The notes under the pieces were generated by a model. It had not been told where the DNA came from. It saw only the letters and a list, made by a program, of their open reading frames with translations, and searched no databases. The position numbers were made by a program, and so were the translations under genes. A DNA stretch of 25,197 nt from IMG/VR virus record IMGVR_UViG_3300022902_000071, positions 1-25,197 of that record, one strand, 5' to 3'. Shown one piece after another: positions 1 through 7,588 of the stretch. The DNA is from a virus. Each line of letters starts with the position of its first letter. The stretch's first letter is position 1.

Positions 1-237
1 CAGAAAGATGATTTTAAAGCTGAACAGGTTAAAATCGAACAAAAATTAGCTGAAAAAGTTGATAATAAGGTTTTAAGTGAAATGATAAAAGCAATTCATA
101 TTCAACAATCAATTGATAATGAACAGTGGAAAGAACAAAAAGTTACTAATGATAAAGTACTTGAGAATCTTCAAGAACTTAATATTAATGTAATTAGGTT
201 AAATGATAAGCTAGAAATGGAAAATAAAATTAAATGA
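1..237 (+). CDS. Coiled-coil protein, 3' end only (5' part outside window)
   Basis: The reading frame is open from base 1 and closes with TGA at 235-237, giving 78 visible residues. The peptide is highly charged and rich in Lys, Glu, Gln, Ile and Leu with heptad-like spacing, so a coiled coil is likely. It has no transmembrane segment in the visible part. Its stop overlaps the ATG of the endolysin gene in an ATGA arrangement, which implies translational coupling and a role in or next to the lysis cassette. An inner-membrane spanin with its anchor upstream of the window is one possibility, but no motif proves it. The function is unknown. Confidence 0.7.
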   Translation, partial: QKDDFKAEQVKIEQKLAEKVDNKVLSEMIKAIHIQQSIDNEQWKEQKVTNDKVLENLQELNINVIRLNDKLEMENKIK

Positions 238-581
238 AACTCTCTGAAAAACAACAGGTATTTACGGTTTGTATAGGGAAGCTGATTTTATTCGCTTGTG
301 ATAAAGGTTATGGTTTAACACAAGGTGATGGATATAGGGATAAAAGAGTTTTTGGAGATTTTGGAGAAAAAAGAAGTTACTCAGCAGCAAAGAGTGTACA
401 TAAGATTCGTCTTGCACATGACTTTAATTTATTTATAGATAATGAATATATCTCAAACGGTGGGCATTTAGCATGGTTAGAACTTGGGGAATACTGGGAA
501 ACTTTGCACTCAGATGCCCGGTGGGGTGGAAGATTTGATGACGCTAACCACTTTAGTTTTGAACATTGGGGGTGTAAGTAA
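234..581 (+). CDS. M15-family peptidase endolysin
   Basis: This 115-residue protein resembles the single-domain L-alanyl-D-glutamate or D-Ala-D-Ala peptidases of family M15 used by phages to cut peptidoglycan peptide stems. The zinc-site pattern is visible: S54-x-H56 followed seven residues later by D63 (SVHKIRLAHD), then D103-x-x-H106 in the GGRFDDANHFS stretch. H56, D63 and H106 would bind zinc and D103 would be the catalytic acid, by analogy with phage T5 endolysin. There is no signal peptide and no cell-wall-binding domain, which suits a holin-dependent endolysin of a phage of Gram-negative bacteria. The gene starts inside the preceding stop and ends in a TAATG overlap with the holin gene. 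Confidence 0.88.
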   Translation: MKLSEKQQVFTVCIGKLILFACDKGYGLTQGDGYRDKRVFGDFGEKRSYSAAKSVHKIRLAHDFNLFIDNEYISNGGHLAWLELGEYWETLHSDARWGGRFDDANHFSFEHWGCK

Positions 582-1024
582 TGTTTGGAATAGGAACAGT
601 TTTAGGAAAGGTTTTTGGTACCGATAAAGCAGCAGCTTCTTTAATAAACAACGTATCGTCTGGACTTGACAAGCTTGTTTATACCAGTGAAGAAAAAGCA
701 GAAGATCAAGCAAAGGCTATTACGGAAGCTAGAACAATGCTTGTTAACTGGATGGATGCGACTAAAGGACAGAATTTAGCAAGAAGACTTATTGCTTTAA
801 GTATTGTATCTATTTGGTTATTTCAGTATATTGCTTGTATGTTTTTAAATGTTGTAGCTATTTGGGTAGCAAATTCAGATAAACTTATAGAGTCTGCAAA
901 TATTATTGGTGGGTATGCGGAGAAGATGAATGGAGCGGTTATGCTTATTCTTGGTTTTTATTTTGCTGCCCCGTATATGGGTAAAATGGTAGATGGTGCA
1001 ATGGCTAAGTTTAGTGGAAAATAA
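581..1024 (+). CDS. Holin, 3-TM type (GTA-holin-like)
   Basis: This 147-residue protein has an amphipathic charged N-terminal part, an ARR motif (residues 68-70) and then hydrophobic stretches at about 71-97 and 117-134. This is the layout of the three-TM holins related to gene transfer agent holins. It would form holes in the inner membrane and release the endolysin made just upstream. The start ATG shares its A with the endolysin TAA stop. The C-terminus is short and ends in lysine. The family call rests on membrane topology, the R-R-x-I-A-L pattern and the position beside an endolysin. Confidence 0.8.
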   Translation: MFGIGTVLGKVFGTDKAAASLINNVSSGLDKLVYTSEEKAEDQAKAITEARTMLVNWMDATKGQNLARRLIALSIVSIWLFQYIACMFLNVVAIWVANSDKLIESANIIGGYAEKMNGAVMLILGFYFAAPYMGKMVDGAMAKFSGK

Positions 1025-1059
1025 ATGGAACTGAATACTGAAATAAATTTGTTTTGTAT

Positions 1060-1117
1060 AGGGGATAGGGTAGCTCCTGAATTTCGACTATCTTCGGTCG
1101 ATTTCCCCTTATTAACC
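1060..1117 (+). ncRNA. Structured leader element A: three-way junction followed by ATTAACC
   Basis: The gap between holin and HNH gene can fold as follows. P1 pairs AGGGGA (1060-1065) with TCCCCT (1104-1109). P2 pairs AGGG (1067-1070) with TCCT (1075-1078) around a TAGC loop. P3 pairs TCGAC (1084-1088) with GTCGA (1097-1101) around an 8-base loop. The joint sequences GGGATAGG and CTCC(T)GAA recur in element B at 8774-8834. ATTAACC follows at 1111-1117, then the AGGAG of the next gene. The pairing is directly visible. That it acts as RNA, for example as a leader controlling translation, is inference, and it matches no riboswitch I can name. Confidence 0.5.
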
Positions 1118-1141
1118 ACGAAGAGTATTAGGAGAAATACT

Positions 1142-1624
1142 ATGAAAGAGATAAAATTAACGCAAGGTAAGATAGCTAAAGTGGACGATAAAAATTATGA
1201 AAAACTTATGCAGTATACCTGGGCTGCAGATCAGCATAGACAAAGATGGTATGCTGTAACTAATGTATTAAATGCTGGTAAGTGGACTAAACTATACATG
1301 CATAGATTTATTATGAAACCTATTGATGAGGAAGAAGTAGATCATAAAGATAGAGATGGTCTTAATAATCAAGAATATAATATGAGAAATTGTAGTAGAT
1401 CAATAAATGCTCAGAATCAAATAAGTAAAGATAGATTTCGTGGTGTATATGTTGATAAAAGAGATAATAGAATTTTTAGTTCTATTTGTGTGAATTATAA
1501 AAATATTTCTCTTGGAAGATTTGGTACAAGAAAAGAAGCGGCACTAGCCTATAATGCGGCTGCTTTAAAGTATTTTGGTGAAAATGCTGCAATTAATTCT
1601 ATGGACGAAGAAAATAATGGATAA
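1142..1624 (+). CDS. HNH endonuclease with AP2 DNA-binding domain (homing type)
   Basis: This protein has 160 residues from the chosen ATG. The N-terminus MKEIKLTQGKIAKVDD is the usual beginning of HNH-AP2 homing nucleases, and AGGAG at 1130-1134 sits seven bases upstream. An open frame extends back to an ATG at 1025, but that stretch is the structured element A. The HNH core shows MHRFI, then VDHKDRDGLNN and NMRNCSRSINAQN. The C-terminal half is an AP2 domain (FRGVYVDK...LGRFGTRKEAALAYNAAALKYFG). Its TAA stop overlaps the terminase start by eight bases. It probably cuts allelic sites lacking the insertion. A role in packaging, as for some terminase-linked HNH proteins, is possible but less likely given the AP2 domain. 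Confidence 0.88.
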   Translation: MKEIKLTQGKIAKVDDKNYEKLMQYTWAADQHRQRWYAVTNVLNAGKWTKLYMHRFIMKPIDEEEVDHKDRDGLNNQEYNMRNCSRSINAQNQISKDRFRGVYVDKRDNRIFSSICVNYKNISLGRFGTRKEAALAYNAAALKYFGENAAINSMDEENNG

Positions 1625-3086
1625 TGATCTTAATAAAACAGTTTTAGCGAAGCTTACTGAGTGGAAGAAAAGTGCTCTTACATTTGCAGTTGAGTGTATT
1701 AAAGTTACCCCTTCGACTCAGCAAATTGAACTTCTTCAAGCTATTTCAAACGAGAAAAGAGTTTCTGTACGAAGTGGTCATGGAGTTGGTAAAGATGCAA
1801 GTGCTTCGTGGATTGTACTGTGGTTTCTGGTTACCAGGCCTTATGCGAAAGTGGTTGTAACTGCACCGACAAATAGGCAGCTTAGAGATATATTTCTTTC
1901 TGAAATATCTAAGTGGTTACGTCAATCTACTGTAGCGGATGAATTTATAGTTAGAAAAGACTCTATTCAACATAAAGAAGCTCCGAAAGAATATTGGATG
2001 CGGCTGATTTCTCCTTCTATTCGGGCTACAAAAGAAGAGCAGGGTGAAACTTTAGCTGGTTTACATGGCGATCACTTATTGATAGTCTGTGATGAGGCGA
2101 GTGGTATTCCTGATCCAACTTACATACCTTTGGAGGGTGCAATTACTCAGCCTGATAATAAAGTACTTTTAATTGGTAATATGACTAAGAACTTTGGTTA
2201 TTTCTACGATACACATTTTCATGCTGAAATAAAAAAGCAGTGGAGAAAGTTTCATTGGGATTCAAGAAATTCCACAAACGTTGATCCAAGTATGCCTGAA
2301 TACTTTGCTATGAAATATGGTCTTGATTCGAATGTGTTTAGGATTAGGGTTGAGGGAAATCCCCCGCTTCAGGATGAAAATACGCTTATACCGCTTTGGT
2401 CTGCACAGCAATGTATTGGGCAACAGTTTGAAGTTGCTGAAGATGAGCCCCTTTACCTTGGTGTGGATGTAGCTAGATATGGTGATGATTGTTCTATTAT
2501 TTTACCGAGAAAAGGCTTACGAATTGATCCTTGGGAGACGTTTAGAAAGTTAAATACAATAGATCTTGGTGGGTTTATTAACCAGACTTATCAAGAGTTG
2601 AAAGCTGACGGGATTGGGATTGATTCTATTGGTGTTGGAGCCGGGGTTGCTGATTGGCTTGAGAAACGTAAGTTGAAGAATCTTTATCAAGTAAATGTAA
2701 CTATGGCTTCAAGTAATATTGCAAAGTTTCATAAACTTCGGGATGAGCTTTGGTGTAGAGTTAGAGATAATTGTTTACTTGGAAAATATTCATTTCCTGA
2801 TGTTAAGGTTAGTGGAGAGCCAGAAAGTCTTGGGCATCAGCTTGCAAATGAGCTTGCTACAGTTAGATATAGTTTTAATGCTCACGGCGGGTATGTTATA
2901 GAATCTAAAAAAGATTTAAAGACTAGAGGAATTGATAGTCCAAATATTGCTGATGCACTTTGTATTACAGAGTATTTTTCAAACGACAGCACAAGAGTGT
3001 TTGCTAAAGATAAGGAAAAATATTACTCGGAGTTTGGAAAGTATAGAGATTATCATAGTAGTGAATCTGCTTGGATGGGGAGTTAA
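1617..3086 (+). CDS. terL: Terminase large subunit
   Basis: This 489-residue packaging motor has an N-terminal ATPase and a C-terminal RNase H-like nuclease. The Walker A segment is SGHGVGKD (53-60) and Walker B is LLIVCDE (154-160), with E160 as catalytic carboxylate. The nuclease acids are probably D284 (LGVDVA), D336 (GIGIDS) and D446 (NIADAL). The residue after the Walker A lysine is Asp, not the usual Thr or Ser. I start at ATG 1617 (MDNDLNK). A longer frame back to 1575 runs inside the HNH gene and adds a poor N-terminus. The ribosome binding site is weak and the start overlaps the HNH stop, so coupled translation is likely. No small terminase gene is seen next to it. Confidence 0.95.
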   Translation: MDNDLNKTVLAKLTEWKKSALTFAVECIKVTPSTQQIELLQAISNEKRVSVRSGHGVGKDASASWIVLWFLVTRPYAKVVVTAPTNRQLRDIFLSEISKWLRQSTVADEFIVRKDSIQHKEAPKEYWMRLISPSIRATKEEQGETLAGLHGDHLLIVCDEASGIPDPTYIPLEGAITQPDNKVLLIGNMTKNFGYFYDTHFHAEIKKQWRKFHWDSRNSTNVDPSMPEYFAMKYGLDSNVFRIRVEGNPPLQDENTLIPLWSAQQCIGQQFEVAEDEPLYLGVDVARYGDDCSIILPRKGLRIDPWETFRKLNTIDLGGFINQTYQELKADGIGIDSIGVGAGVADWLEKRKLKNLYQVNVTMASSNIAKFHKLRDELWCRVRDNCLLGKYSFPDVKVSGEPESLGHQLANELATVRYSFNAHGGYVIESKKDLKTRGIDSPNIADALCITEYFSNDSTRVFAKDKEKYYSEFGKYRDYHSSESAWMGS

Positions 3087-3092
3087 GGGAAA

Positions 3093-3284
3093 ATGGAAAT
3101 AGTTAAGTATAATGAAAAGAAAAAAGTTTTATCTATGAAATTTAACACTGACGTTATATGGAAGTACAATGGTGTAGATAAAAAAGCGTATGATAAGCTT
3201 ATATCTGCGAAGTCATTAGAAAAAGCTGTTAAAGATTTACTACATAAACCACTTATAGTTGGTACACATAAAGAGGTAAAATGA
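3093..3284 (+). CDS. Small KTSC-domain-like protein
   Basis: This 63-residue protein follows the short KTSC pattern: a first strand around VKYNEKKKVLSMKF, an aromatic stretch DVIWKYNGVDKKAYDKL, then an A-K-S motif (residues 39-41) and a short helix ending near HKPLIVG. KTSC is a small domain often found alone in phages, sometimes beside terminase and portal genes. Its function is not settled. It has AAGGGA upstream and its stop overlaps the portal start in ATGA, so it is translated with the head genes. The position between terminase and portal would allow a packaging or portal-assembly role, but that is inference. Confidence 0.65.
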   Translation: MEIVKYNEKKKVLSMKFNTDVIWKYNGVDKKAYDKLISAKSLEKAVKDLLHKPLIVGTHKEVK

Positions 3285-5305
3285 TGAGCTCACAAGCGGA
3301 TAGAAAAATTCTTAAAGAGGTCCAAGATAGGTTTACAAAAGCTGTTGATGAAGATGAAGAGAATAATCGACTTGCTCTTGATGATCTTAATTTTGTTGGT
3401 GTAGATGGAGCTCAGTGGCCTGAAGAAGTAAAAGCTATGCGTACGGCTGATGGAAGACCTTGTTTAACTATTGATAAAATGTCCTCATTTATTGATCAGG
3501 TTGTTGGTGATCAGCGAATGAATAGGCCGTCTATTAAGGTTATTCCAGTAGATTCTAAAGGTGACCCCGAGGTTGCTAGGATTCTTGGTGGCTGGATTAA
3601 ACATGTGCAGCATGTTTCGAAAGCGGATATAGCAATAGATCATGGCTTTGAACACGCAGTTACTTGTGGTGTCGGGGCTATGCGGGTTGTGACTAAATAT
3701 ATAAATGATACTTCTTTTGACCAAGATGCTTATATTGAAAAGGTGGATAATGCGTTAGCTATTTATTGGGGTAAACATCTTGAGTATGATTGTTCAGACG
3801 CTAAATATTGTATTGTTGTTTCTGATATGGATAGAGATGAGTATAAAGAAAAATATAATAAAGAACCGATGGAGTTTAATACAGTTAGTAACGAATATGT
3901 TGCTGGTTGGTGTACAAAAGATACTGTTAGACTGGTAGAGTACTTTGTAAAAGAACCCCGGAAACAGGTTATTTATTTGCTTGATGATGATAGGGTTGTG
4001 AGTAAGCTGGAAGAGGGTGATGTGGTAAGTCAGAAAAGACATATAGAATCTTATGATATTATGTGGTATCTTGTTTCAGGTAATGAAGTGCTTGAGAAGA
4101 AAAAATGGGTAGGAAAGAAGTATATTCCTATTATTCCTATTTGGGGTAAAGAGTTAAACGTAGGTGGAAAGGTTAAAAGACGGGGTTTGATTAGAAAAGC
4201 TAAAGATGCTCAGCGTATGTATAATTATTGGAGCTCTACAGACACTGAAATAGCTACATTGCAACCAAAAGTTCCTTATCTTGTTACTCCGAAACAGATA
4301 TCTGGACACGAGTCACAGTGGAATGAAGCACAGAGAAAGAATTATCCTTATCTGCTGGTTAACTTTGATGAGAAAGCACCGGGGTGGCCTAAGAGAGAAG
4401 TACCCCCGCAGGCTTCTAGTGCAATGATTGAGAGGATTCAGACCACTGACCAGGAAATGCGTGATACAGTTGGGTTGCAGAAAGCAAGCCTTGGTATGCA
4501 AAGTAATGAAAGATCTGGAAAGGCTATTATAGAAAGGAAAAAAGAAGGTGATGTGGGGACTTTTTCTTTTGTGGATAATTTAGCTCGGTCTATTCAACAA
4601 CTTGGTAGAGTACTTGTGGATATGGCTCCGGGGTTGCTTGATACAGAAAGAGTCATACGACTTGGTCTGGATAATGGGGAGCAAGAGTTTGTTGGTGTAA
4701 ATCAAGAAGTAGAAGAGTCTGGAATTAAGCAAATTTTAAATGACACATCTGTAGGTACATATGATGTAGTAGTTACTGTTGGCCCAAGTTTTACTACACA
4801 AAGAACAGAAGCCCGGCAGTCTATGTCAGAGTTCATTCAGTACTACCCACAAGCTGCTCCAATTATTGGTGACTTGTTTGCGAAAGCTATGGATTGGCCT
4901 GGAGCGGAGGAAGTTTCAGAGCGGCTTGAGTTTCTACTTCCACCCGAGGTTAAAGAAGCTAAAGCAGCTAAAGATGCTAAACAAAGTGGTGAGGCGCCTC
5001 CTCCACCTACACCACCTCCTCCGCTCTCACCTGAAGATCAGCTTGCTATAGAAAATGGGAAGATTAAGCTCCAAGAAGGTCAGTTGAAATTACAGGCTGG
5101 GCAGGTTAAACTTCAAGAGGGAAATTTAGCACTTGAAGAACAAAAAGTTGCACTTGAAGAAGAAAAGGTTAAACTTGCTCAAGCGGAAGTAAAACTTATA
5201 CAGATACGACAAGAGACGAAAATGAAAGCTGTTGATTTTATTGAAGGGAGGAAAGAGAAAAAAGAAGAAACAGCTAAGATTGAAAAGACTAAGATTGAAA
5301 AGTGA
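3281..5305 (+). CDS. Portal protein, P22-like
   Basis: This 674-residue protein would form the dodecameric portal ring at the capsid vertex through which DNA enters and leaves. The N-terminal half matches the P22 portal pattern: acidic first helix, RPCLTIDKMSSFIDQVVGDQRMNRPSIKV around residues 53-81, then VTCGVGAMRVVTKY. P22 portal has 725 residues, so length is normal. After residue ~565 comes a proline run (GEAPPPPTPPPPLSPEDQ) and then a long heptad coiled coil with repeats like KLQEG and ALEE to the C-terminus, where a P22-type barrel would lie. ATG codons at 3281 and 3284 are both usable. The scaffold and coat genes follow. Confidence 0.93.
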   Translation: MMSSQADRKILKEVQDRFTKAVDEDEENNRLALDDLNFVGVDGAQWPEEVKAMRTADGRPCLTIDKMSSFIDQVVGDQRMNRPSIKVIPVDSKGDPEVARILGGWIKHVQHVSKADIAIDHGFEHAVTCGVGAMRVVTKYINDTSFDQDAYIEKVDNALAIYWGKHLEYDCSDAKYCIVVSDMDRDEYKEKYNKEPMEFNTVSNEYVAGWCTKDTVRLVEYFVKEPRKQVIYLLDDDRVVSKLEEGDVVSQKRHIESYDIMWYLVSGNEVLEKKKWVGKKYIPIIPIWGKELNVGGKVKRRGLIRKAKDAQRMYNYWSSTDTEIATLQPKVPYLVTPKQISGHESQWNEAQRKNYPYLLVNFDEKAPGWPKREVPPQASSAMIERIQTTDQEMRDTVGLQKASLGMQSNERSGKAIIERKKEGDVGTFSFVDNLARSIQQLGRVLVDMAPGLLDTERVIRLGLDNGEQEFVGVNQEVEESGIKQILNDTSVGTYDVVVTVGPSFTTQRTEARQSMSEFIQYYPQAAPIIGDLFAKAMDWPGAEEVSERLEFLLPPEVKEAKAAKDAKQSGEAPPPPTPPPPLSPEDQLAIENGKIKLQEGQLKLQAGQVKLQEGNLALEEQKVALEEEKVKLAQAEVKLIQIRQETKMKAVDFIEGRKEKKEETAKIEKTKIEK

Positions 5306-5314
5306 AGTAAGAAA

Positions 5315-5329
5315 GGTCAAATTTTGACC
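5315..5329. repeat. 15-base palindrome GGTCAAA-T-TTTGACC after portal gene
   Basis: A perfect inverted repeat with a one-base centre begins ten bases after the portal stop. The same palindrome with centre G lies at 25082-25096, again just after a gene end, and a looser copy lies at 20333-20347. ATTAACC follows two bases later. It may be a protein-binding operator or a weak terminator, although no T-run follows this copy. Confidence 0.55.
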
Positions 5330-5340
5330 AATTAACCCAA

Positions 5341-5382
5341 CAAGTAGCTAAGCTGCTTGCAACAAGTCAAAGGAGACTTGCA
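5341..5382 (+). promoter_or_regulatory. Two tandem hairpins; the scaffold ribosome binding site lies in the second
   Basis: CAAGTAGC (5341-5348) pairs with GCTGCTTG (5352-5359), eight pairs with one G-U. Next, CAAGTC (5363-5368) pairs with GACTTG (5375-5380), and the loop plus first stem base holds the AGGAG (5371-5375) for the scaffold ATG at 5383. CTTG at 5356-5359 could instead pair with CAAG at 5363-5366, so the two hairpins can compete. This could tune scaffold production against portal and coat. The pairing is visible and the regulation is inferred. Confidence 0.5.
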
Positions 5383-6351
5383 ATGTTAAAGACGTTAAAT
5401 GAAATTAAAGATGCAGAAATGTTAGACCCAGGAGTTGTTAATGGAATTGATAATCCTAACTTAGATTCTGTTGATTCAACTGAACCTATTTCGTCTGATG
5501 GAGACAATCTTACAGACGATGGAAAAGTTGCAGAAGGTGAAGTAAAAAAAGAGGAAAAGAATGACGAAAAAAAGACTGAAAAAAAGGTCGAAGAAGGGGT
5601 TAAAGCGGTCAAAGAAAAAAAAGAAGAGTCTGGTAAACCCAGCGAAGAACTTGATGTAAATGAAAGTGATTCAAAAACAGTACAAAAGCGAATTGGTAAG
5701 TTGACTAAAAAGTGGCGTACTGCAGAGCGTGAAAGAGATCTTAAAGAAGAAAAGATTGCTAAGTTAGAAGCAGAATTGCAAAAAGCAACTGCGAAAATTC
5801 CGGATGTAAGTAAACCGCTAAAAGTAGATTTTGAAGACGAAGATGATTTTATTGAAGCCTTGGCTGAATGGAAAGTTGATGCGAAGTTGAAAACTATTCA
5901 AAAAGGTGGAGAAAAGAAAGATGAAGAAAAAACTACAAAAAAAGATGTAGAAGAATCGTACGATGGGCTTGATGATGCAATGGATAGAGGAAAAGAAAAG
6001 TACACAGACTTTGATGATCTTGTACTTGATGATACTCTCATTATTAGTTCAGAAGTTACGCGTATACTTTTAGACACGGAAAGCCCGGAAGATGTTTTGT
6101 ATTATCTTGCGAGTAATCCTGAAAAGTCTGAAAAAATATGTAACCTCAGTTTGGTAAAAGCTGCTAGAGAAATTGGTAAAATCGAAGTAAGTTTGGGGAA
6201 GGTAGAACCGAAGCCTAAGCCCAAGCCGAACAAAAAACAATCAAAGGCTCCAGCTCCAATATCTCCCGTCAGGACAGATGGTGTGGTCGATAAAGACCCT
6301 GATCAAATGTCCCCGAAGGAATATAAAGCTTGGAGAGAAAGTAAAAAATAG
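5383..6351 (+). CDS. Scaffolding protein (predicted)
   Basis: This 322-residue protein is very rich in Lys, Glu and Asp with long predicted helices and no enzymatic motif. A low-complexity acidic-lysine region (about 50-100) is followed by a coiled-coil stretch (ERDLKEEKIAKLEAELQ, about 117-133). The C-terminus is proline and lysine rich and ends with DPDQMSPKEYKAWRESKK, a short basic helix like those scaffolds use to bind coat protein. Its place between portal and coat genes is the place of P22 gp8. It would direct procapsid assembly and leave before or during packaging. Sequence alone does not prove this; position and composition do most of the work. AGGAG at 5371 fixes the start. Confidence 0.78.
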   Translation: MLKTLNEIKDAEMLDPGVVNGIDNPNLDSVDSTEPISSDGDNLTDDGKVAEGEVKKEEKNDEKKTEKKVEEGVKAVKEKKEESGKPSEELDVNESDSKTVQKRIGKLTKKWRTAERERDLKEEKIAKLEAELQKATAKIPDVSKPLKVDFEDEDDFIEALAEWKVDAKLKTIQKGGEKKDEEKTTKKDVEESYDGLDDAMDRGKEKYTDFDDLVLDDTLIISSEVTRILLDTESPEDVLYYLASNPEKSEKICNLSLVKAAREIGKIEVSLGKVEPKPKPKPNKKQSKAPAPISPVRTDGVVDKDPDQMSPKEYKAWRESKK

Positions 6352-6362
6352 GAGAAAATAAC

Positions 6363-7580
6363 ATGGTTTCAAGTAATACATTATTGACTCCAACGATTAT
6401 AGCAAAAGAAGCTTTAATGCAGTTGACTAATAATCTTGGTATGTCTCAGCACGTTTATCGTTCGTATAAGAATGAGTTTAGAAAAGTAGGTGAAACTATT
6501 ACTATACGTAAACCTAATAAATTTAGAGTAACCAAAGCTCAGTCAAGAACTAATACCAATCTTTCTGAGCCTTCAACCACTCTGACTGTAAGTACACAGG
6601 CACATGTCTCCTGGGCATTTAGCTCTGTAGAACTTACACAGAATATTGAACAGTACAGTGCGAGGTATATTACCCCGGCTGCTCAGGCACTTGCGAATCA
6701 GGTAGATGCTGATCTTTGTGGCCTGTATGTTGATGTTTATAATTATGCTGGAACTCCTGGTACAACACCTGCAACTTTTAAGGTTCTTGGTGATTGTCAG
6801 ACAATTCTGGATAATGAATCTGCTCCTCAGGAAATGCGTTATGCAATGTTGAATCCTGCAGCACATTGGACTTTAGCTGATGGTTTGAAAGGTACATTTG
6901 CTGCGAAACCAGCACTTGATCTTCATACTAAAGGTTATCTTGGTACAGTTGCTAATCTGTCTCTGTATATGGATCAGAACATTAAAACCCATACTACTGG
7001 GGCATTTACTACAAGTGCAACTCCGTTAGTTGATGCAACTGCACCGGCTACTGGAGCAACTACATTTTCAACTGATGGTTGGAATGCGAGCTCTAGTACA
7101 GTTAAAGCTGGTGATATTTTTACTGTAGCAACAGTTAATCAGGTTAATAATATGTCTGGTGTAAGTACCGGTAACCTACATAGATGGATTTGTACAGCGA
7201 ATACTACCTCTAGTGGTGGTAATATGGCAACCCTAGCAATTTCACCAACTATTACATTTGCTGGTAGTGGTAATCTTGCTTATGATAATGTAGACGCTCT
7301 TCCAGTAGATGGCGATGCAATGACTTTTGTTGGTACAGAATCTACTGCTTATGCACAGAACCTTGTATTTCATCCTAACGCGTTTTGCCTTGTAACCCTG
7401 CCGCTGGAAATGCCAGCTAATGTTTGGGGTTCACGACAAACTGATAAAGATGCCGGTGTTTCCATTAGAGTGGTAAAACAGTATGATATAGATGCCGACG
7501 AAGAGATTATAAGGATGGACATATTGTACGGGATTAAGACTTTATACCCTGAACTTGCTGTAAGACTCTGGGGAGAATAG
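6363..7580 (+). CDS. Major capsid (coat) protein, P22 gp5-like
   Basis: This 405-residue protein begins with SNTLLTPTIIAKEALMQLTNNLG and GETITIRKPNKFRV, the recognisable N-arm and early strand of the P22 coat family (HK97 fold). P22 coat has 430 residues. The middle region, about 215-330, rich in Thr, Ser and Ala with VKAGDIFTVATVNQVN, corresponds in position to the inserted I-domain of P22 coat. The end has the usual RVVKQYDIDADEEIIRMDILYGIKTLYPELAVRLWG. A good AGGAG lies upstream of ATG 6363. A strong hairpin follows the stop at 7589-7628. Confidence 0.94.
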   Translation: MVSSNTLLTPTIIAKEALMQLTNNLGMSQHVYRSYKNEFRKVGETITIRKPNKFRVTKAQSRTNTNLSEPSTTLTVSTQAHVSWAFSSVELTQNIEQYSARYITPAAQALANQVDADLCGLYVDVYNYAGTPGTTPATFKVLGDCQTILDNESAPQEMRYAMLNPAAHWTLADGLKGTFAAKPALDLHTKGYLGTVANLSLYMDQNIKTHTTGAFTTSATPLVDATAPATGATTFSTDGWNASSSTVKAGDIFTVATVNQVNNMSGVSTGNLHRWICTANTTSSGGNMATLAISPTITFAGSGNLAYDNVDALPVDGDAMTFVGTESTAYAQNLVFHPNAFCLVTLPLEMPANVWGSRQTDKDAGVSIRVVKQYDIDADEEIIRMDILYGIKTLYPELAVRLWGE

Positions 7581-7588
7581 TAGTAAAT

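Noticed and set aside
1060-1117. Element A as a tRNA, hammerhead ribozyme or known riboswitch
   Set aside because: There is no cloverleaf or acceptor end, no CTGATGA...GAAA core, and no ligand-core motif I recognise.
1025-1141. In-frame extension of the HNH gene to ATG 1025
   Set aside because: The stretch folds as element A, encodes an unlikely peptide, and a good AGGAG precedes ATG 1142, where the family N-terminus begins.
1575-1616. Longer terminase start at ATG 1575
   Set aside because: It would overlap the HNH AP2 domain by fifty bases and add a poor N-terminus; ATG 1617 fits better.
4779-5051. 90-codon + strand frame inside the portal gene
   Set aside because: It has no plausible ribosome binding site and its Leu/His-rich product reflects the portal frame shifted by one base.
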